From positions 1,240,001 through 1,304,000 of the forward strand of contig CBDFML010000012.1 in the NCBI GenBank assembly GCA_965249645.1: DNA of 64,000 bases, written 5' to 3'. The notes under the pieces are model-generated. The model ran no database searches and was not told the origin of the DNA. It was given only the letters and a program-made list of their open reading frames with translations. Positions 1 to 8,300 of this stretch are shown here, piece after piece. The position numbers and the translations under genes are program-made. Within the stretch, counting starts at the first letter, position 1, and every line of letters starts with the position of its first letter. Source of the DNA: CAVOEB01 sp965249645 (GTDB lineage Bacteria > Pseudomonadota > Alphaproteobacteria > UBA828 > JAPUJA01).

Positions 1-188
1 GCGTGATCGCACCAGGTCAGGAAGCTGATATCGGTGCCGGCGTAACTTTTGGTCGGCGCCATCATGCCGGCAGCTGCCGCACCTCCGGTGACCGCCGCGG
101 CACCCTTCATGAAGCGGCGGCGGTTCATCAGGGTGCTGACGCTCTTGTCGTAGGGCGAAAAAGGCCCATTGGGTCGAATGGGTTTCAT
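1..188 (-). CDS. Tat-exported extracellular solute-binding protein, N-terminal fragment
   Basis: Only the first 62 codons are inside the window; the gene runs off the left edge. The reading begins MKPIRPNGPF and contains a twin-arginine signal, NRRRFMKGAAAV, followed by an Ala-rich hydrophobic stretch and a cleavage region near SYAG. The mature part begins DISFLTWCDH, which resembles the start of ABC-type substrate-binding proteins (polyamine/sugar type). A GAGGA ribosome-binding site lies just upstream of the ATG. It is probably the periplasmic binding component of an importer serving the neighbouring catabolic genes, but the substrate cannot be told from this fragment. Confidence 0.7.
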   Translation of the reverse strand, partial: MKPIRPNGPFSPYDKSVSTLMNRRRFMKGAAAVTGGAAAAGMMAPTKSYAGTDISFLTWCDH

Positions 189-446
189 TTGATAGTCCTC
201 CCGTCTAATCGCGACGCTGATTAATTTTCATTGTTCAGCCGGCAGTCCCGAATTTCAGTGGCCAGGATCGGCTACAAGCTGAATTTACTAATACCACAGG
301 CAAGATACACCGCAACAGAGCCCATAATGTGGCGGTTCTGGGAGCCGGGGTGCCAGACCCGTGGTCTGCGGCCTTGCACGACGTGCCCGGGGCGTGTTCC
401 ATGGCGGCGCGATACGCCGCGAAACACTCAGTCTGGACGTCAGCGA

Positions 447-1619
447 ATGATGCCAACCCCGCGCGAGCCTGCGGCTCTATCGAACGGCGATCTCGTCACC
501 TTGCTCGCGGAGCTGGTACGCTTTGAAAGCCCCGATCCGCCGGGTCGCGAGATCGAAATCGCCGAATTCATCCGGAAGCTGCTCGAAGGCCACGGGATCG
601 AGACGGTCCTCGACGAGTTCGCGCCCGGCCGCGCCAACCTGCTGGGTCGGGTCAAGGGCACGGGAGAGCGGCCCGCGCTGGTGTTTTCCGCCCATATGGA
701 CACCATGCCGCCGGGCACCCGGCCGTGGCGCCACGGCCCCTATTCGGGAGCCGTCGAGGGTGGCCGCATCTACGGGCGGGGCACCTGCGACATGAAATCG
801 GGTCTGGCCTCCATGATCGCGGCGGCGGTCGCGTTAAAGGACGCCCCGAAGCCGCTCGAGGGCGACCTGATCCTCGCCTTCTCGGGCGGCGAAAGCTCGA
901 ACTGCCTGGGCGCCAAGGTCTTTGCCGAGAGCGGAGCGCTGGACGGCGCCGGGGCCCTGCTCGTGAGCGAGCCTTCAAGCCTGAAGGTGCTCACAGCGGA
1001 AAAGGGCGCGCTGTGGCTGCGGGTGACCGCGCATGGCCGCTCGGGTCACGCCTCGGGCGGGCCGGACGACGACGCCAACGCGATCCTGAAACTGGTCTCG
1101 CACCTCGACCGCCTGCGCAACCTGCCCGTGCTCGCGGGCGAGCATCCGCTGCTGGGCAGCGCCTCGGTCGGTGTCGGGCGGATCGACGGCGGCACGGCGG
1201 TCAACATGACGCCCGACCGTTGCCATGCGGAGATCGACGTTCGCTTCCTCCCCAACCACGACCCGGACGCCATCGAGCGCGCCATGGCGGAGGTGGCGGG
1301 CAACCACCTCGAGATCGAACGGCTCGACTGCAAGCCGGCGATCGAGACGCCCACGGACCATCCCTTCGTCGCCACCTGCCTCGACGCCTGCGCGGGTGAA
1401 TTGGGAGCTGCGGAGGGTCCGTACGGTGTGAGCTACTTCAGCGATTCCTCAGTGCTCGTGCCCGCGTTCGGGCTGCCCCGGGTGATCGTCGGCCCCGGCG
1501 AACTGGGATCAAGCGGCGCGCACGACGAATTTTGCGAAATCGAGAAGCTCCACGCCGCCGCACGGATCTTCCGACGCATCGCAACCCTTACCCTAAGCGG
1601 CAACGCGGGCAGCGCGTAG
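447..1619 (+). CDS. M20 family metallohydrolase (ArgE/DapE/carboxypeptidase G2-like)
   Basis: A 390-residue protein of normal M20 length, predicted to cleave an N-acyl or peptide bond of an amino-acid-like substrate with two zinc ions. Visible metal motifs are HMD (His83, Asp85), GRGTCDMKSG (bridging Asp115), SEPS, the GRSGHAS lid-domain motif, and a late SGAHDEF histidine. The usual DEE motif, whose first Glu is the general base, reads GGE here (residues 147-149), so the base appears to be Gly while the metal ligand Glu is kept. The start is one of two adjacent ATGs (447 or 450) at the beginning of the conserved domain; the frame is open further upstream but without family similarity. Confidence 0.8.
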   Translation: MMPTPREPAALSNGDLVTLLAELVRFESPDPPGREIEIAEFIRKLLEGHGIETVLDEFAPGRANLLGRVKGTGERPALVFSAHMDTMPPGTRPWRHGPYSGAVEGGRIYGRGTCDMKSGLASMIAAAVALKDAPKPLEGDLILAFSGGESSNCLGAKVFAESGALDGAGALLVSEPSSLKVLTAEKGALWLRVTAHGRSGHASGGPDDDANAILKLVSHLDRLRNLPVLAGEHPLLGSASVGVGRIDGGTAVNMTPDRCHAEIDVRFLPNHDPDAIERAMAEVAGNHLEIERLDCKPAIETPTDHPFVATCLDACAGELGAAEGPYGVSYFSDSSVLVPAFGLPRVIVGPGELGSSGAHDEFCEIEKLHAAARIFRRIATLTLSGNAGSA

Positions 1620-1632
1620 ACGCCGCCGGCTA

Positions 1633-3798
1633 CTAGAGCTTCGGCTCCGCCTGGCCCCAGATCATCCGCTCGCGCTTGTAGGGTTTCTGCTTCTGGGGAT
1701 CGGGCTCGTCGAGTTCACGGGCGATCCGGTGACCGTCGAAGACGCAATCCGCGGTGACGCGCGGCGCATAACAGTCGCCCGCCTGGTAGATGCCGTTGAT
1801 GTCGTTTTTCGTCCACTCGTCCTGGCGCTCGTGGAGCTCGTCGTAAAGCGCCTTGTTCGCCTTGCGGCCTGTTGCCAGGACCACCGTGTCGCAGTCGATT
1901 TCCGTGATTTCCGAGCTCGCCGTGCGGGGCAGCTCGTTGTGCTTTCGCTCGGTCGCCCGCTTGTAGCCGTCGCGGTAGAAGTAATACGCCTTCACCTTCA
2001 GGCTGTTGCCGACCTCGACCTCTTCGACCCAATGGGTAGTGACCTGAGCGATGCCCTTCTCGTGCATCATGCGCTGGAGGTTGGGGAATTCCAGCGTGTA
2101 ATGGGTCAAGGGTGCGACCTCGCCATGGCAGGTCAGGACGGTCACCTCCTTGCCTTGATCGGCCAGATGCTCGGCCAGGCTGACGCCGTAGAAATAGCCG
2201 TCGGCGTCGAGCACGAGGACACGGTCGCCGACCTCCTTGCCTTCCATGACCTGTTCGGGGGTCACGAACTGGGTCTTCGAGGCGTCGATGCCCGGGATCG
2301 GGTCCATGGTGTTGTAGCTGTCACCATCCTCGTTCCAGGACGAGCCGACCGCCAGGATCACTTCGTCTGCTCCGTAGGCCAGCACGTCGTTGGCCGATAG
2401 TTCGGTATTGAGATGGACCTCGACGTTCTTCGCCTTGTCGAGCTGGGTCTGGCGGTAGCTGACCACCCGGCCCCACTCGGCCAGGCCGGGATAACGCATT
2501 ACGTCCTTCATATGGCCGCCGAGTTCGCCGGATTTTTCGACCAGATGGACGTCGTAGCCGCGCAACCCCGCGACCCGCGCCGCCTCCATGCCGGCGGGAC
2601 CGCCGCCGACCACGAGAACCGAGCGCGGATTGTCGGTTTTATCGAACTTCTCGGGATGCCAGCCGCGGCGGTACTCCTCGTTGGCCACGGGGTTCTGGGT
2701 ACAGCCTAACGGGGCTCCGCGCCCCCAGCGCGCGATGCAGATGTTGCACCCGATGCATTCGCGGATATCCTCGTTGCGCCCCTCGTAAATTTTCGTGGGC
2801 AGGAACGGATCGGCGATCGAGGGCCGGGCCGAACCGATAAGGTCGCACTGGCCGGATTTGATGACATCGACCATGTCGTCCGGGCTGGTGAAGCGGCCGA
2901 CATTGACCACCGGCGCCGTCGCGATCTCTTTGACGTGCTTGGTGAACGGCGCCTCGTGGTTCGACTTGTAAAAGCGCGAGGGACCGGCATTCTCGCCCCA
3001 CTCGTAGGAAATGCTGGTCACCACGTCCCAGACGTCGACGACATCCATCCTGGTTGCCGTGTCGACGATGTAGATGCCCTCTTCCTCCCATTGGATGCCG
3101 TCCTCGCCCAACAGGTGGTCTGCCGACATCCGGGCGGCGATGGCTGCATCTTCGCCCACCGCGTTCTTCATCATCTCGAGGGTTTCGAGCCAGAAGCGGG
3201 CGCGGTTTTCGAGCGAACCGCCATACTCGTCGGTCCGCTTGTTGTAGAATTTGGAAAGGAATTGCTCGGGCAGGAAGCCGTGGGAGCCCATCATGTAGAT
3301 GATGTCGAAACCGGTATCAACTGCACGTTTCGAGGCCTCGACGTAGGATCGCTGATAGCGCCGGATGTCGTCGATGTTCATCTCGTGGGTGGTCGAGGAG
3401 ATCAACCAGTCCGAGCCCGACTGCGACGCCGAAGAGGTGGCTGTACGGGTCGCGAGATTGTTCGCAACGACGCCCACATGGTTGAGCTCGACGCCGGCAA
3501 GCGAATCCCATTCGTGGATCGCGTCGCACATTGCACGCAGATTGATCACGTCGCCCTCGTCCGAGAGCACGGCCAGGACGTTCGGGGTCATCTCGGCCTC
3601 GTCGTCGATCGCGCATTGCTCGGTGCAGACGACGCCCCAGCCGCCTTCCGCCTTCATGCCCCGGAACGCGGCCTGGGTGCCGGGATAGATGGAGCCCGCT
3701 CCGTTGCAGTGGGGCACCTGGTAAAACCGGTTCCGCGCCACCTTGGGGCCGATCTTCACCTCGTCGAACAGAATGTCGTATTTCGGATCGCGAGCCAT
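1633..3798 (-). CDS. Trimethylamine/dimethylamine dehydrogenase-like flavoprotein, copy 1
   Basis: A 721-residue iron-sulfur flavoprotein with the TMADH/DMADH architecture: an OYE-type FMN barrel, a 4Fe-4S cluster and an ADP/NAD-binding Rossmann region. Cys31 in YQVPHCNGAG matches the 6-S-cysteinyl-FMN cysteine (Cys30 of TMADH), and the cluster cysteines are 348, 351, 354 and 366. GGGPAG at about 398-403 marks the nucleotide fold. Residue 61 is Gln, as in DMADH (Gln60), not Tyr as in TMADH. Of the TMADH triad Tyr169-His172-Asp267 only the His is kept (Met170, His173, Asn270 here). It probably oxidatively demethylates an N-methyl compound, substrate unknown. The start at MARDPKYDIL agrees with copy 2 and has a GGGGGAG ribosome-binding site. 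Confidence 0.85.
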   Translation of the reverse strand: MARDPKYDILFDEVKIGPKVARNRFYQVPHCNGAGSIYPGTQAAFRGMKAEGGWGVVCTEQCAIDDEAEMTPNVLAVLSDEGDVINLRAMCDAIHEWDSLAGVELNHVGVVANNLATRTATSSASQSGSDWLISSTTHEMNIDDIRRYQRSYVEASKRAVDTGFDIIYMMGSHGFLPEQFLSKFYNKRTDEYGGSLENRARFWLETLEMMKNAVGEDAAIAARMSADHLLGEDGIQWEEEGIYIVDTATRMDVVDVWDVVTSISYEWGENAGPSRFYKSNHEAPFTKHVKEIATAPVVNVGRFTSPDDMVDVIKSGQCDLIGSARPSIADPFLPTKIYEGRNEDIRECIGCNICIARWGRGAPLGCTQNPVANEEYRRGWHPEKFDKTDNPRSVLVVGGGPAGMEAARVAGLRGYDVHLVEKSGELGGHMKDVMRYPGLAEWGRVVSYRQTQLDKAKNVEVHLNTELSANDVLAYGADEVILAVGSSWNEDGDSYNTMDPIPGIDASKTQFVTPEQVMEGKEVGDRVLVLDADGYFYGVSLAEHLADQGKEVTVLTCHGEVAPLTHYTLEFPNLQRMMHEKGIAQVTTHWVEEVEVGNSLKVKAYYFYRDGYKRATERKHNELPRTASSEITEIDCDTVVLATGRKANKALYDELHERQDEWTKNDINGIYQAGDCYAPRVTADCVFDGHRIARELDEPDPQKQKPYKRERMIWGQAEPKL

Positions 3799-3821
3799 GG
3801 ATAGTGTCTCCCCCCGGTCGA

Positions 3822-3840
3822 TTGCCCGATATTCGGACAA
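3822..3840. promoter_or_regulatory. Palindromic operator-like site 1, before TMADH-like copy 1
   Basis: TTGCCCGATATTCGGACAA is an imperfect 19-bp palindrome with arms TTGxCCGA and TCGGxCAA. It lies 24 bp upstream of the copy 1 start codon. A closely related site lies before copy 2 and a looser one at the gntR start, so it is a candidate operator for the local GntR/FCD regulator. Confidence 0.5.
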
Positions 3841-3930
3841 TAAAATACGACCTTAGTCCGCGCATCTGCCGGTCGCAAGGGCGCTCGCGCCCCGTGCCGT
3901 GAGGCGAGGGAAACGACCCCAAAATAGCGA

Positions 3931-3962
3931 AGGGCGGCGAAGCCTTCCTGGTTCGCCGCCCT
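3931..3962 (-). terminator. Stem-loop after TMADH-like copy 2
   Basis: A perfect 11-bp inverted repeat, AGGGCGGCGAA and TTCGCCGCCCT, with a 10-nt loop lies 21 bp past the copy 2 stop codon. On the minus strand it is followed by a short T-containing tail (TCGCTATTTT), so it is a plausible intrinsic terminator separating the two dehydrogenase genes. Confidence 0.6.
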
Positions 3963-3982
3963 TTGTGACTCTACGGATGCGT

Positions 3983-6151
3983 CTACTGGAACTTCGCGTC
4001 CGGCTGTCCCCAGATCATCCGCTCGCGCTTGTACTTCTTTTGCTTCTGCGGATTAGGCTCGTCGAGCTCGCGGGCGATCCGGTGACCGTCGAATACGCAA
4101 TCCGCCGTCATGCGCGGCGCGTAGCAATCGCCCGCCTGGTAAATGCCGTTGATCTCGTTCGCCGACCACTCGTCGCGGCGCGTATGGAGCTGGTCGTAAA
4201 GCGCCTTGTTCGCCTTGCGCCCGGTGACCAGAACCACCGTGTCGCACTCGACCTCGTTAATCTCCGAACTGGCCTCGCGGGGCAGCTCGTCGTGCTTGTA
4301 CTCGGTGGCCCGCTTGTAGCCGTCGCGGAAGAGGTAAAACGATTTGACCTTGAGGCTGTTGCCGACCTCGACCTCCTCGACCCAATGGGTGGTCAGATGT
4401 TTGATGCCTTTCTCGTGCATCATCCGATGCAGGTTGAAGTACTCCAACGTGTAATGGGTCATTGGCGCAACCTCGGCGTGGCAGGTCAGCACCGTCACGT
4501 CCTTGCCCTGATCGGCCAGGTGCTCGGCCATGCCGACACCGTAAAAATAGCCGTCGGCGTCGAGCACGACGACCCGCTCGCCAACCTCCTTGCCCTCCAT
4601 CACCTGATCGGGCGTGACGAACTGGGCTTTTGAGGCGTCGACGCCCGGGATCGAGGCCATGGTGTTGTAGCTGTCGCCGTCATTGTTCCACGTCGATCCG
4701 ACCGCCAGGATCACTTCATCGGCGCCGTAGTTCATGATGTCGTCGGCGGACAATTCGGTGTTGAGATGAACCTCGACGTTCTTCGCCTTGTCGAGCTGGA
4801 TCTGACGATAGCTGGTCACCCGCCCCCACTCTGCGAGGCCGGGATAGCGCATCACGTCTTTCATGTGTCCGCCGAGCTCGCCGGATTTTTCGACCAGATG
4901 GACGTCGTAGCCGCGCAACCCCGCGACCCGCGCCGCCTCCATGCCGGCGGGACCGCCGCCGACCACGAGAACCGAGCGCGGATTGTCGGTTTGATCGAAC
5001 TTCTCGGGGTGCCAGCCGCGGCGGTATTCCTCGTTGGCTACGGGGTTCTGGGTGCAGATCAACGGCGCGCCGCGCTCCCAACGCGAAATGCAGATATTAC
5101 AGCCGATGCATTCGCGGATGTCCTCGTTGCGCCCCTCATAGATTTTCATGGGCAGGAAAGGATCGGCGATCGAGGGCCGGGCCGCACCGATGAAGTCGCA
5201 TTGACCGGACTTGATCACATCGACCATCTCGTCCGGGCTGGTAAAGCGGCCGATATTGACCACCGGCGTCTTGACAATTTCCTTTACAAACTTCGTGAAC
5301 GGTTGCTCGTGGTTCGACTTGTAGAAACGCGAGGGCCCGGCGTGTTCGCCCCACTCGTAAAATATGCTGGTGATAACATCCCAGACGTCGACCAGGTCGT
5401 CCCGGGTCGCCAGCTCGACGAAGATCTCCGCCTCGCCATCCCACTGCAGGCCGTCCTTGCCGTTGTAGTGGTTCGTCGACATGCGGACCGCAACGGCGAT
5501 ATCGTCGCCGGCAGCTTCCTTCATGACCTCGAGGGTCTCGAGCCAGAAGCGGGCGCGGTTCTCGACCGAACCGCCATATTCGTCGCTCCGCTTGTTGTAG
5601 AATTTGGAAAGAAATTGTTCGGGCAGGAAGCCGGCGGCGCCCATCATGTAGGCGATGTCGAAGCCCGTATCGATCGCGCGTCTGATGCCTTCCGCATAGG
5701 TCTTCTGGTACTGGCGGATGTCGTCGATATCCATCTCGTGGGTTGCCGCGGAGAGCATCCAGTCCGACCCCGTCTGCGACGCCGAGTAGGAGACGGTTCG
5801 GGTTGCGAGGTTGTTGGACGCAGCACCCATATGGTTGAACTCGACACCAGCGAGCGAGCCCCATTTATGGACCTCGTCGCACATCTGGCGCAGATTGATC
5901 ATGTCGCCCTCGTCGGAGAGCACGGCGAGGGTGTTGGGCGTTAGTTCGTTTTCATCGTCGATCGCACATTGCTCGGTGCAGACGACGCCCCACCCGCCTT
6001 CCGCCTTCATGCCCCGAAACGCCGCCTGTGTGCCGGGATAGATCGAACCCGCCCCGTTGCAGTGGGGCGTCTGGTAGAATCGGTTCCGCGCCACCTTGGG
6101 GCCGATTTTCACCGCGTCGAACAGAATGTCGTATTTCGGGTCTCGGGCCAT
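3983..6151 (-). CDS. Trimethylamine/dimethylamine dehydrogenase-like flavoprotein, copy 2
   Basis: A 722-residue paralogue of the downstream copy, with the same domain order (FMN barrel, 4Fe-4S cluster, Rossmann domains). Cys31 in YQTPHCNGAG is the predicted FMN-linking residue, and the CIGCNICISRWERG cluster motif is intact. Like copy 1 it has Gln61 at the position that separates DMADH (Gln) from TMADH (Tyr). All three positions of the TMADH Tyr-His-Asp triad differ: Met170, Ala173, and His in EWGEHAG. The substrate is therefore probably neither trimethylamine nor dimethylamine. The ATG is preceded by GGGAGAAC. An operator-like palindrome lies 99 bp upstream and the GntR regulator is the next gene upstream on the same strand. 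Confidence 0.85.
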   Translation of the reverse strand: MARDPKYDILFDAVKIGPKVARNRFYQTPHCNGAGSIYPGTQAAFRGMKAEGGWGVVCTEQCAIDDENELTPNTLAVLSDEGDMINLRQMCDEVHKWGSLAGVEFNHMGAASNNLATRTVSYSASQTGSDWMLSAATHEMDIDDIRQYQKTYAEGIRRAIDTGFDIAYMMGAAGFLPEQFLSKFYNKRSDEYGGSVENRARFWLETLEVMKEAAGDDIAVAVRMSTNHYNGKDGLQWDGEAEIFVELATRDDLVDVWDVITSIFYEWGEHAGPSRFYKSNHEQPFTKFVKEIVKTPVVNIGRFTSPDEMVDVIKSGQCDFIGAARPSIADPFLPMKIYEGRNEDIRECIGCNICISRWERGAPLICTQNPVANEEYRRGWHPEKFDQTDNPRSVLVVGGGPAGMEAARVAGLRGYDVHLVEKSGELGGHMKDVMRYPGLAEWGRVTSYRQIQLDKAKNVEVHLNTELSADDIMNYGADEVILAVGSTWNNDGDSYNTMASIPGVDASKAQFVTPDQVMEGKEVGERVVVLDADGYFYGVGMAEHLADQGKDVTVLTCHAEVAPMTHYTLEYFNLHRMMHEKGIKHLTTHWVEEVEVGNSLKVKSFYLFRDGYKRATEYKHDELPREASSEINEVECDTVVLVTGRKANKALYDQLHTRRDEWSANEINGIYQAGDCYAPRMTADCVFDGHRIARELDEPNPQKQKKYKRERMIWGQPDAKFQ

Positions 6152-6249
6152 GGTTGTTCTCCCTCAAATGTCTGCCGGCGTCGACGCCCGTTCGCAGTGC
6201 CAGGAACGGGGTTGGCGTTTTTTAATTTATATCAGCCCGAGCGCACTTA

Positions 6250-6268
6250 TTGTCTGATTTTCGGACAG
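6250..6268. promoter_or_regulatory. Palindromic operator-like site 2, between gntR and TMADH-like copy 2
   Basis: TTGTCTGATTTTCGGACAG matches the 19-bp site before copy 1, with arms TTGTCYGA and TCGGACAR and a 3-nt centre. It sits in the 142-bp gap between the regulator gene and copy 2, where it could repress transcription of copy 2. Confidence 0.5.
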
Positions 6269-6293
6269 TTCGCGCCGGCACGCCGGCGGGCGA

Positions 6294-7028
6294 CTAATCG
6301 GACGGGGTCTTGCGGCCCCGTTTGCCCCAGATGACGTCGGCCATCTCCCGGCCGCTCTCGATCACATGGGCTTCCATCGTCTCGGCCGCCCGGTCGCCGT
6401 CATGCGCGCGCATGGCGTCGAGGACCGCCGTGTGATCCGCCGGCGAGCTCGACCAGGTGACCGTGAAGTCGCGGGCGTCGAAGGGCAGGAACATGCCCGC
6501 CCGGGCATCCTCGAGCGCGCCGCGCAGGTAAACGTTTTTGGACGCCTTCGCGATGGCCAGATGAAACGCGGATTCCGCCTTGCGGAATTCGGGCACGTCG
6601 GTGGCCACTTCCATATCGCGGATCGACGCCGCCATCACGGCCAGATCCTTATTCGTGCGGTGGCGCGCGGCCAACCGCGCGGCCATGGGCTCGATGGCAG
6701 CGCGGAAATCGAGCAACTGCTGGATGCGCTTGAACTCCTCGCGCATAAAGGCCTTTCGCTTCGCTGCCGAGACCACCTGTCTGGCGACGAACAATCCCTG
6801 CGGCCGGCGGCTGGTAACGTAGCCTTCGCCGTCGAGCTGGCGGATCGCTCCGCGCAGGGTCACGCGCGAAACCCCCAGCCGCTTGGCGAGATCCGGCTCG
6901 GAGGGCAGCTTGTCGCCGGGCATGAACTGGCCCAGCTGGATCGCACGGCGCAGCAAGCCGGCGGCCTGGGTGTGGGCGGGCACGCGCTCGACGGTCCCGA
7001 CATCAAACGCCGGGTTGATTTTGATCAT
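6294..7028 (-). CDS. GntR family (FadR/FCD subfamily) transcriptional regulator
   Basis: A 244-residue regulator. The N-terminal winged helix (about residues 17-80) shows the GntR signature GDKLPSEPDLAKRLGVSRVTLRGAI. The C-terminal helical FCD ligand-binding domain has the FRKAESAFHLAIAKAS segment and the late His expected of a metal-assisted effector pocket. It lies upstream of and co-oriented with the two amine-dehydrogenase-like genes, which suggests local control of them in response to a small carboxylate. Its own start codon touches a third copy of the repeated palindrome, consistent with autoregulation; no strong ribosome-binding site is visible. Confidence 0.85.
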   Translation of the reverse strand: MIKINPAFDVGTVERVPAHTQAAGLLRRAIQLGQFMPGDKLPSEPDLAKRLGVSRVTLRGAIRQLDGEGYVTSRRPQGLFVARQVVSAAKRKAFMREEFKRIQQLLDFRAAIEPMAARLAARHRTNKDLAVMAASIRDMEVATDVPEFRKAESAFHLAIAKASKNVYLRGALEDARAGMFLPFDARDFTVTWSSSPADHTAVLDAMRAHDGDRAAETMEAHVIESGREMADVIWGKRGRKTPSD

Positions 7029-7045
7029 TGTCTAGGTCCGGACAC
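7028..7045. promoter_or_regulatory. Palindromic operator-like site 3, at the gntR start
   Basis: TTGTCTAGGTCCGGACAC keeps the TTGTC and GGACA arms of the other two sites but has a one-base-shorter centre. It directly abuts the gntR ATG, where bound protein would block transcription or initiation. It is weaker evidence than sites 1 and 2. Confidence 0.35.
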
Positions 7046-7050
7046 GCAGG

Positions 7051-7884
7051 TCAGCGAACCGACGTGTTGTCCGTCCCGCGATAGAGCACTTCCATCTGCC
7101 GCTGCACGATGGCGGCGTGGAAGGCGACGAGGTCGGGTTCCAGATCGGCTTGCGGCTCGGGCTCCGGTTCGAAATTGTGGTACCGGTCGGTGCCGCGCAC
7201 GAGAGACGCGCTGTCCGCCGCGCCGACCACCTGGCGCACCTCGGGCGGAATGTAGCGGACCGCGAACCCAATGCGCCGAGCGTCCGACCGGTTGGGTTGC
7301 GAGCCGTGCACAAGCTTGACGTGATGGAGTGACATCTCGCCCGGCACCAATTCCAGAGTCACGGCTTGCGAGTCCTCGACCTCAACCGCGACCTCCTGAC
7401 CCCGCGTAAGCATATTGTCGGGATCGAAGGTATCGCGGTGCTCGACCACATCCATTTTGTGAGTGCCCGGCGCGACCCGCATCGCACCGCTCTCTTCGGT
7501 ACTCGGGCTCAAGGCGATCCACGCACTGACGACGTCGGCCGGATCGAGGCCCCAATAGGTCAGATCCTGATGCCACGAGACAAACCCCGGATCGTGCGCC
7601 TCCTTGATAAAGAAGGTGCTGCTCCAGCACAGGATGTCCGGCCCAATGACGTCTTTTACCGCGTCGAGCACGCGCGAATGGCGCACCAGATCCGCTGCCC
7701 AGCGAAACAGCAAATGCGACTTGTGTTTCATTGCCGCTTTCAGGGGCCCGCCGGACTTCGCCTCATAGGCTTCGAGTTTTTCCCGAAACGCCTGCGCCTC
7801 GCGCGCCGAAAGAACCCGGACGGGACAGCAATAGCCCTGCTCCTGAAATTGGCGAACAGCCTGTTCCGTCAACAACTTCGGCAT
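7051..7884 (-). CDS. Phytanoyl-CoA dioxygenase (PhyH) family protein
   Basis: A 277-residue Fe(II)/2-oxoglutarate-dependent oxygenase. The iron facial triad is visible as His105 and Asp107 in SWHQDLTYWG and distal His193 in VKLVHGSQPNRS; the Arg a few residues later would bind 2-oxoglutarate. Bacterial members hydroxylate varied small molecules, so the substrate is open. The start at MPKLLTEQ is chosen because it has a GGGAGACC ribosome-binding site and begins the conserved fold; the frame is open upstream into the tRNA. It ends 22 bp before the GntR start and is probably co-transcribed with it. Confidence 0.85.
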   Translation of the reverse strand: MPKLLTEQAVRQFQEQGYCCPVRVLSAREAQAFREKLEAYEAKSGGPLKAAMKHKSHLLFRWAADLVRHSRVLDAVKDVIGPDILCWSSTFFIKEAHDPGFVSWHQDLTYWGLDPADVVSAWIALSPSTEESGAMRVAPGTHKMDVVEHRDTFDPDNMLTRGQEVAVEVEDSQAVTLELVPGEMSLHHVKLVHGSQPNRSDARRIGFAVRYIPPEVRQVVGAADSASLVRGTDRYHNFEPEPEPQADLEPDLVAFHAAIVQRQMEVLYRGTDNTSVR

Positions 7885-7944
7885 TGCGGTCTCCCGTGTC
7901 GCACAACAGCAAAAATTATAACAGCGAATTGAGGCCGGGGAAAA

Positions 7945-8022
7945 TGGGGCGAGTGATGGGAATCGAACCCACGACTTCCAGATCCACAATCTGGCGCTCT
8001 AACCAACTGAGCTACACCCGCC
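7945..8022 (-). tRNA. tRNA-His (GTG)
   Basis: Read on the minus strand the cloverleaf is complete. It has an encoded extra 5' G (G-1) pairing with C73, a seven-pair acceptor stem, T8-A9, an anticodon stem CCAGA/TCTGG around GTG, a GTTCGATTC T-loop and an encoded CCA. The extra G-1 is the hallmark of tRNA-His. Confidence 0.95.
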
Positions 8023-8300
8023 ACAGGAGAGGATGCCTGTGTATAGCCAAGCCCGCCGCGCCGTCAAGCAAGACGCATGGTCTGACAGGAACAATTTTTT
8101 GTCCGGGCTGAAGGTGCGAGATGAGGGAGCGCGCACCTGCTGAAGGTGATTTGGGTCGTTTCCAAGCTTGGCTTGACGACGTCATGAGAGCCGCCTGACT
8201 CCGCCGAGCGGCGTTTTCTGGCCCGGCGGGCACGACAGTCCGACCGCGCCGCTCGACGGCGCGTCTCTGCGCCCCCTGCTATGCGATTACGCCTGCGGGA

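Noticed and set aside
2935..3804. A 289-codon plus-strand frame (and a similar one at 4766-5944) opposite the dehydrogenase genes
   Set aside because: The two shadows resemble each other only because the genuine minus-strand paralogues do; they show no independent motifs.
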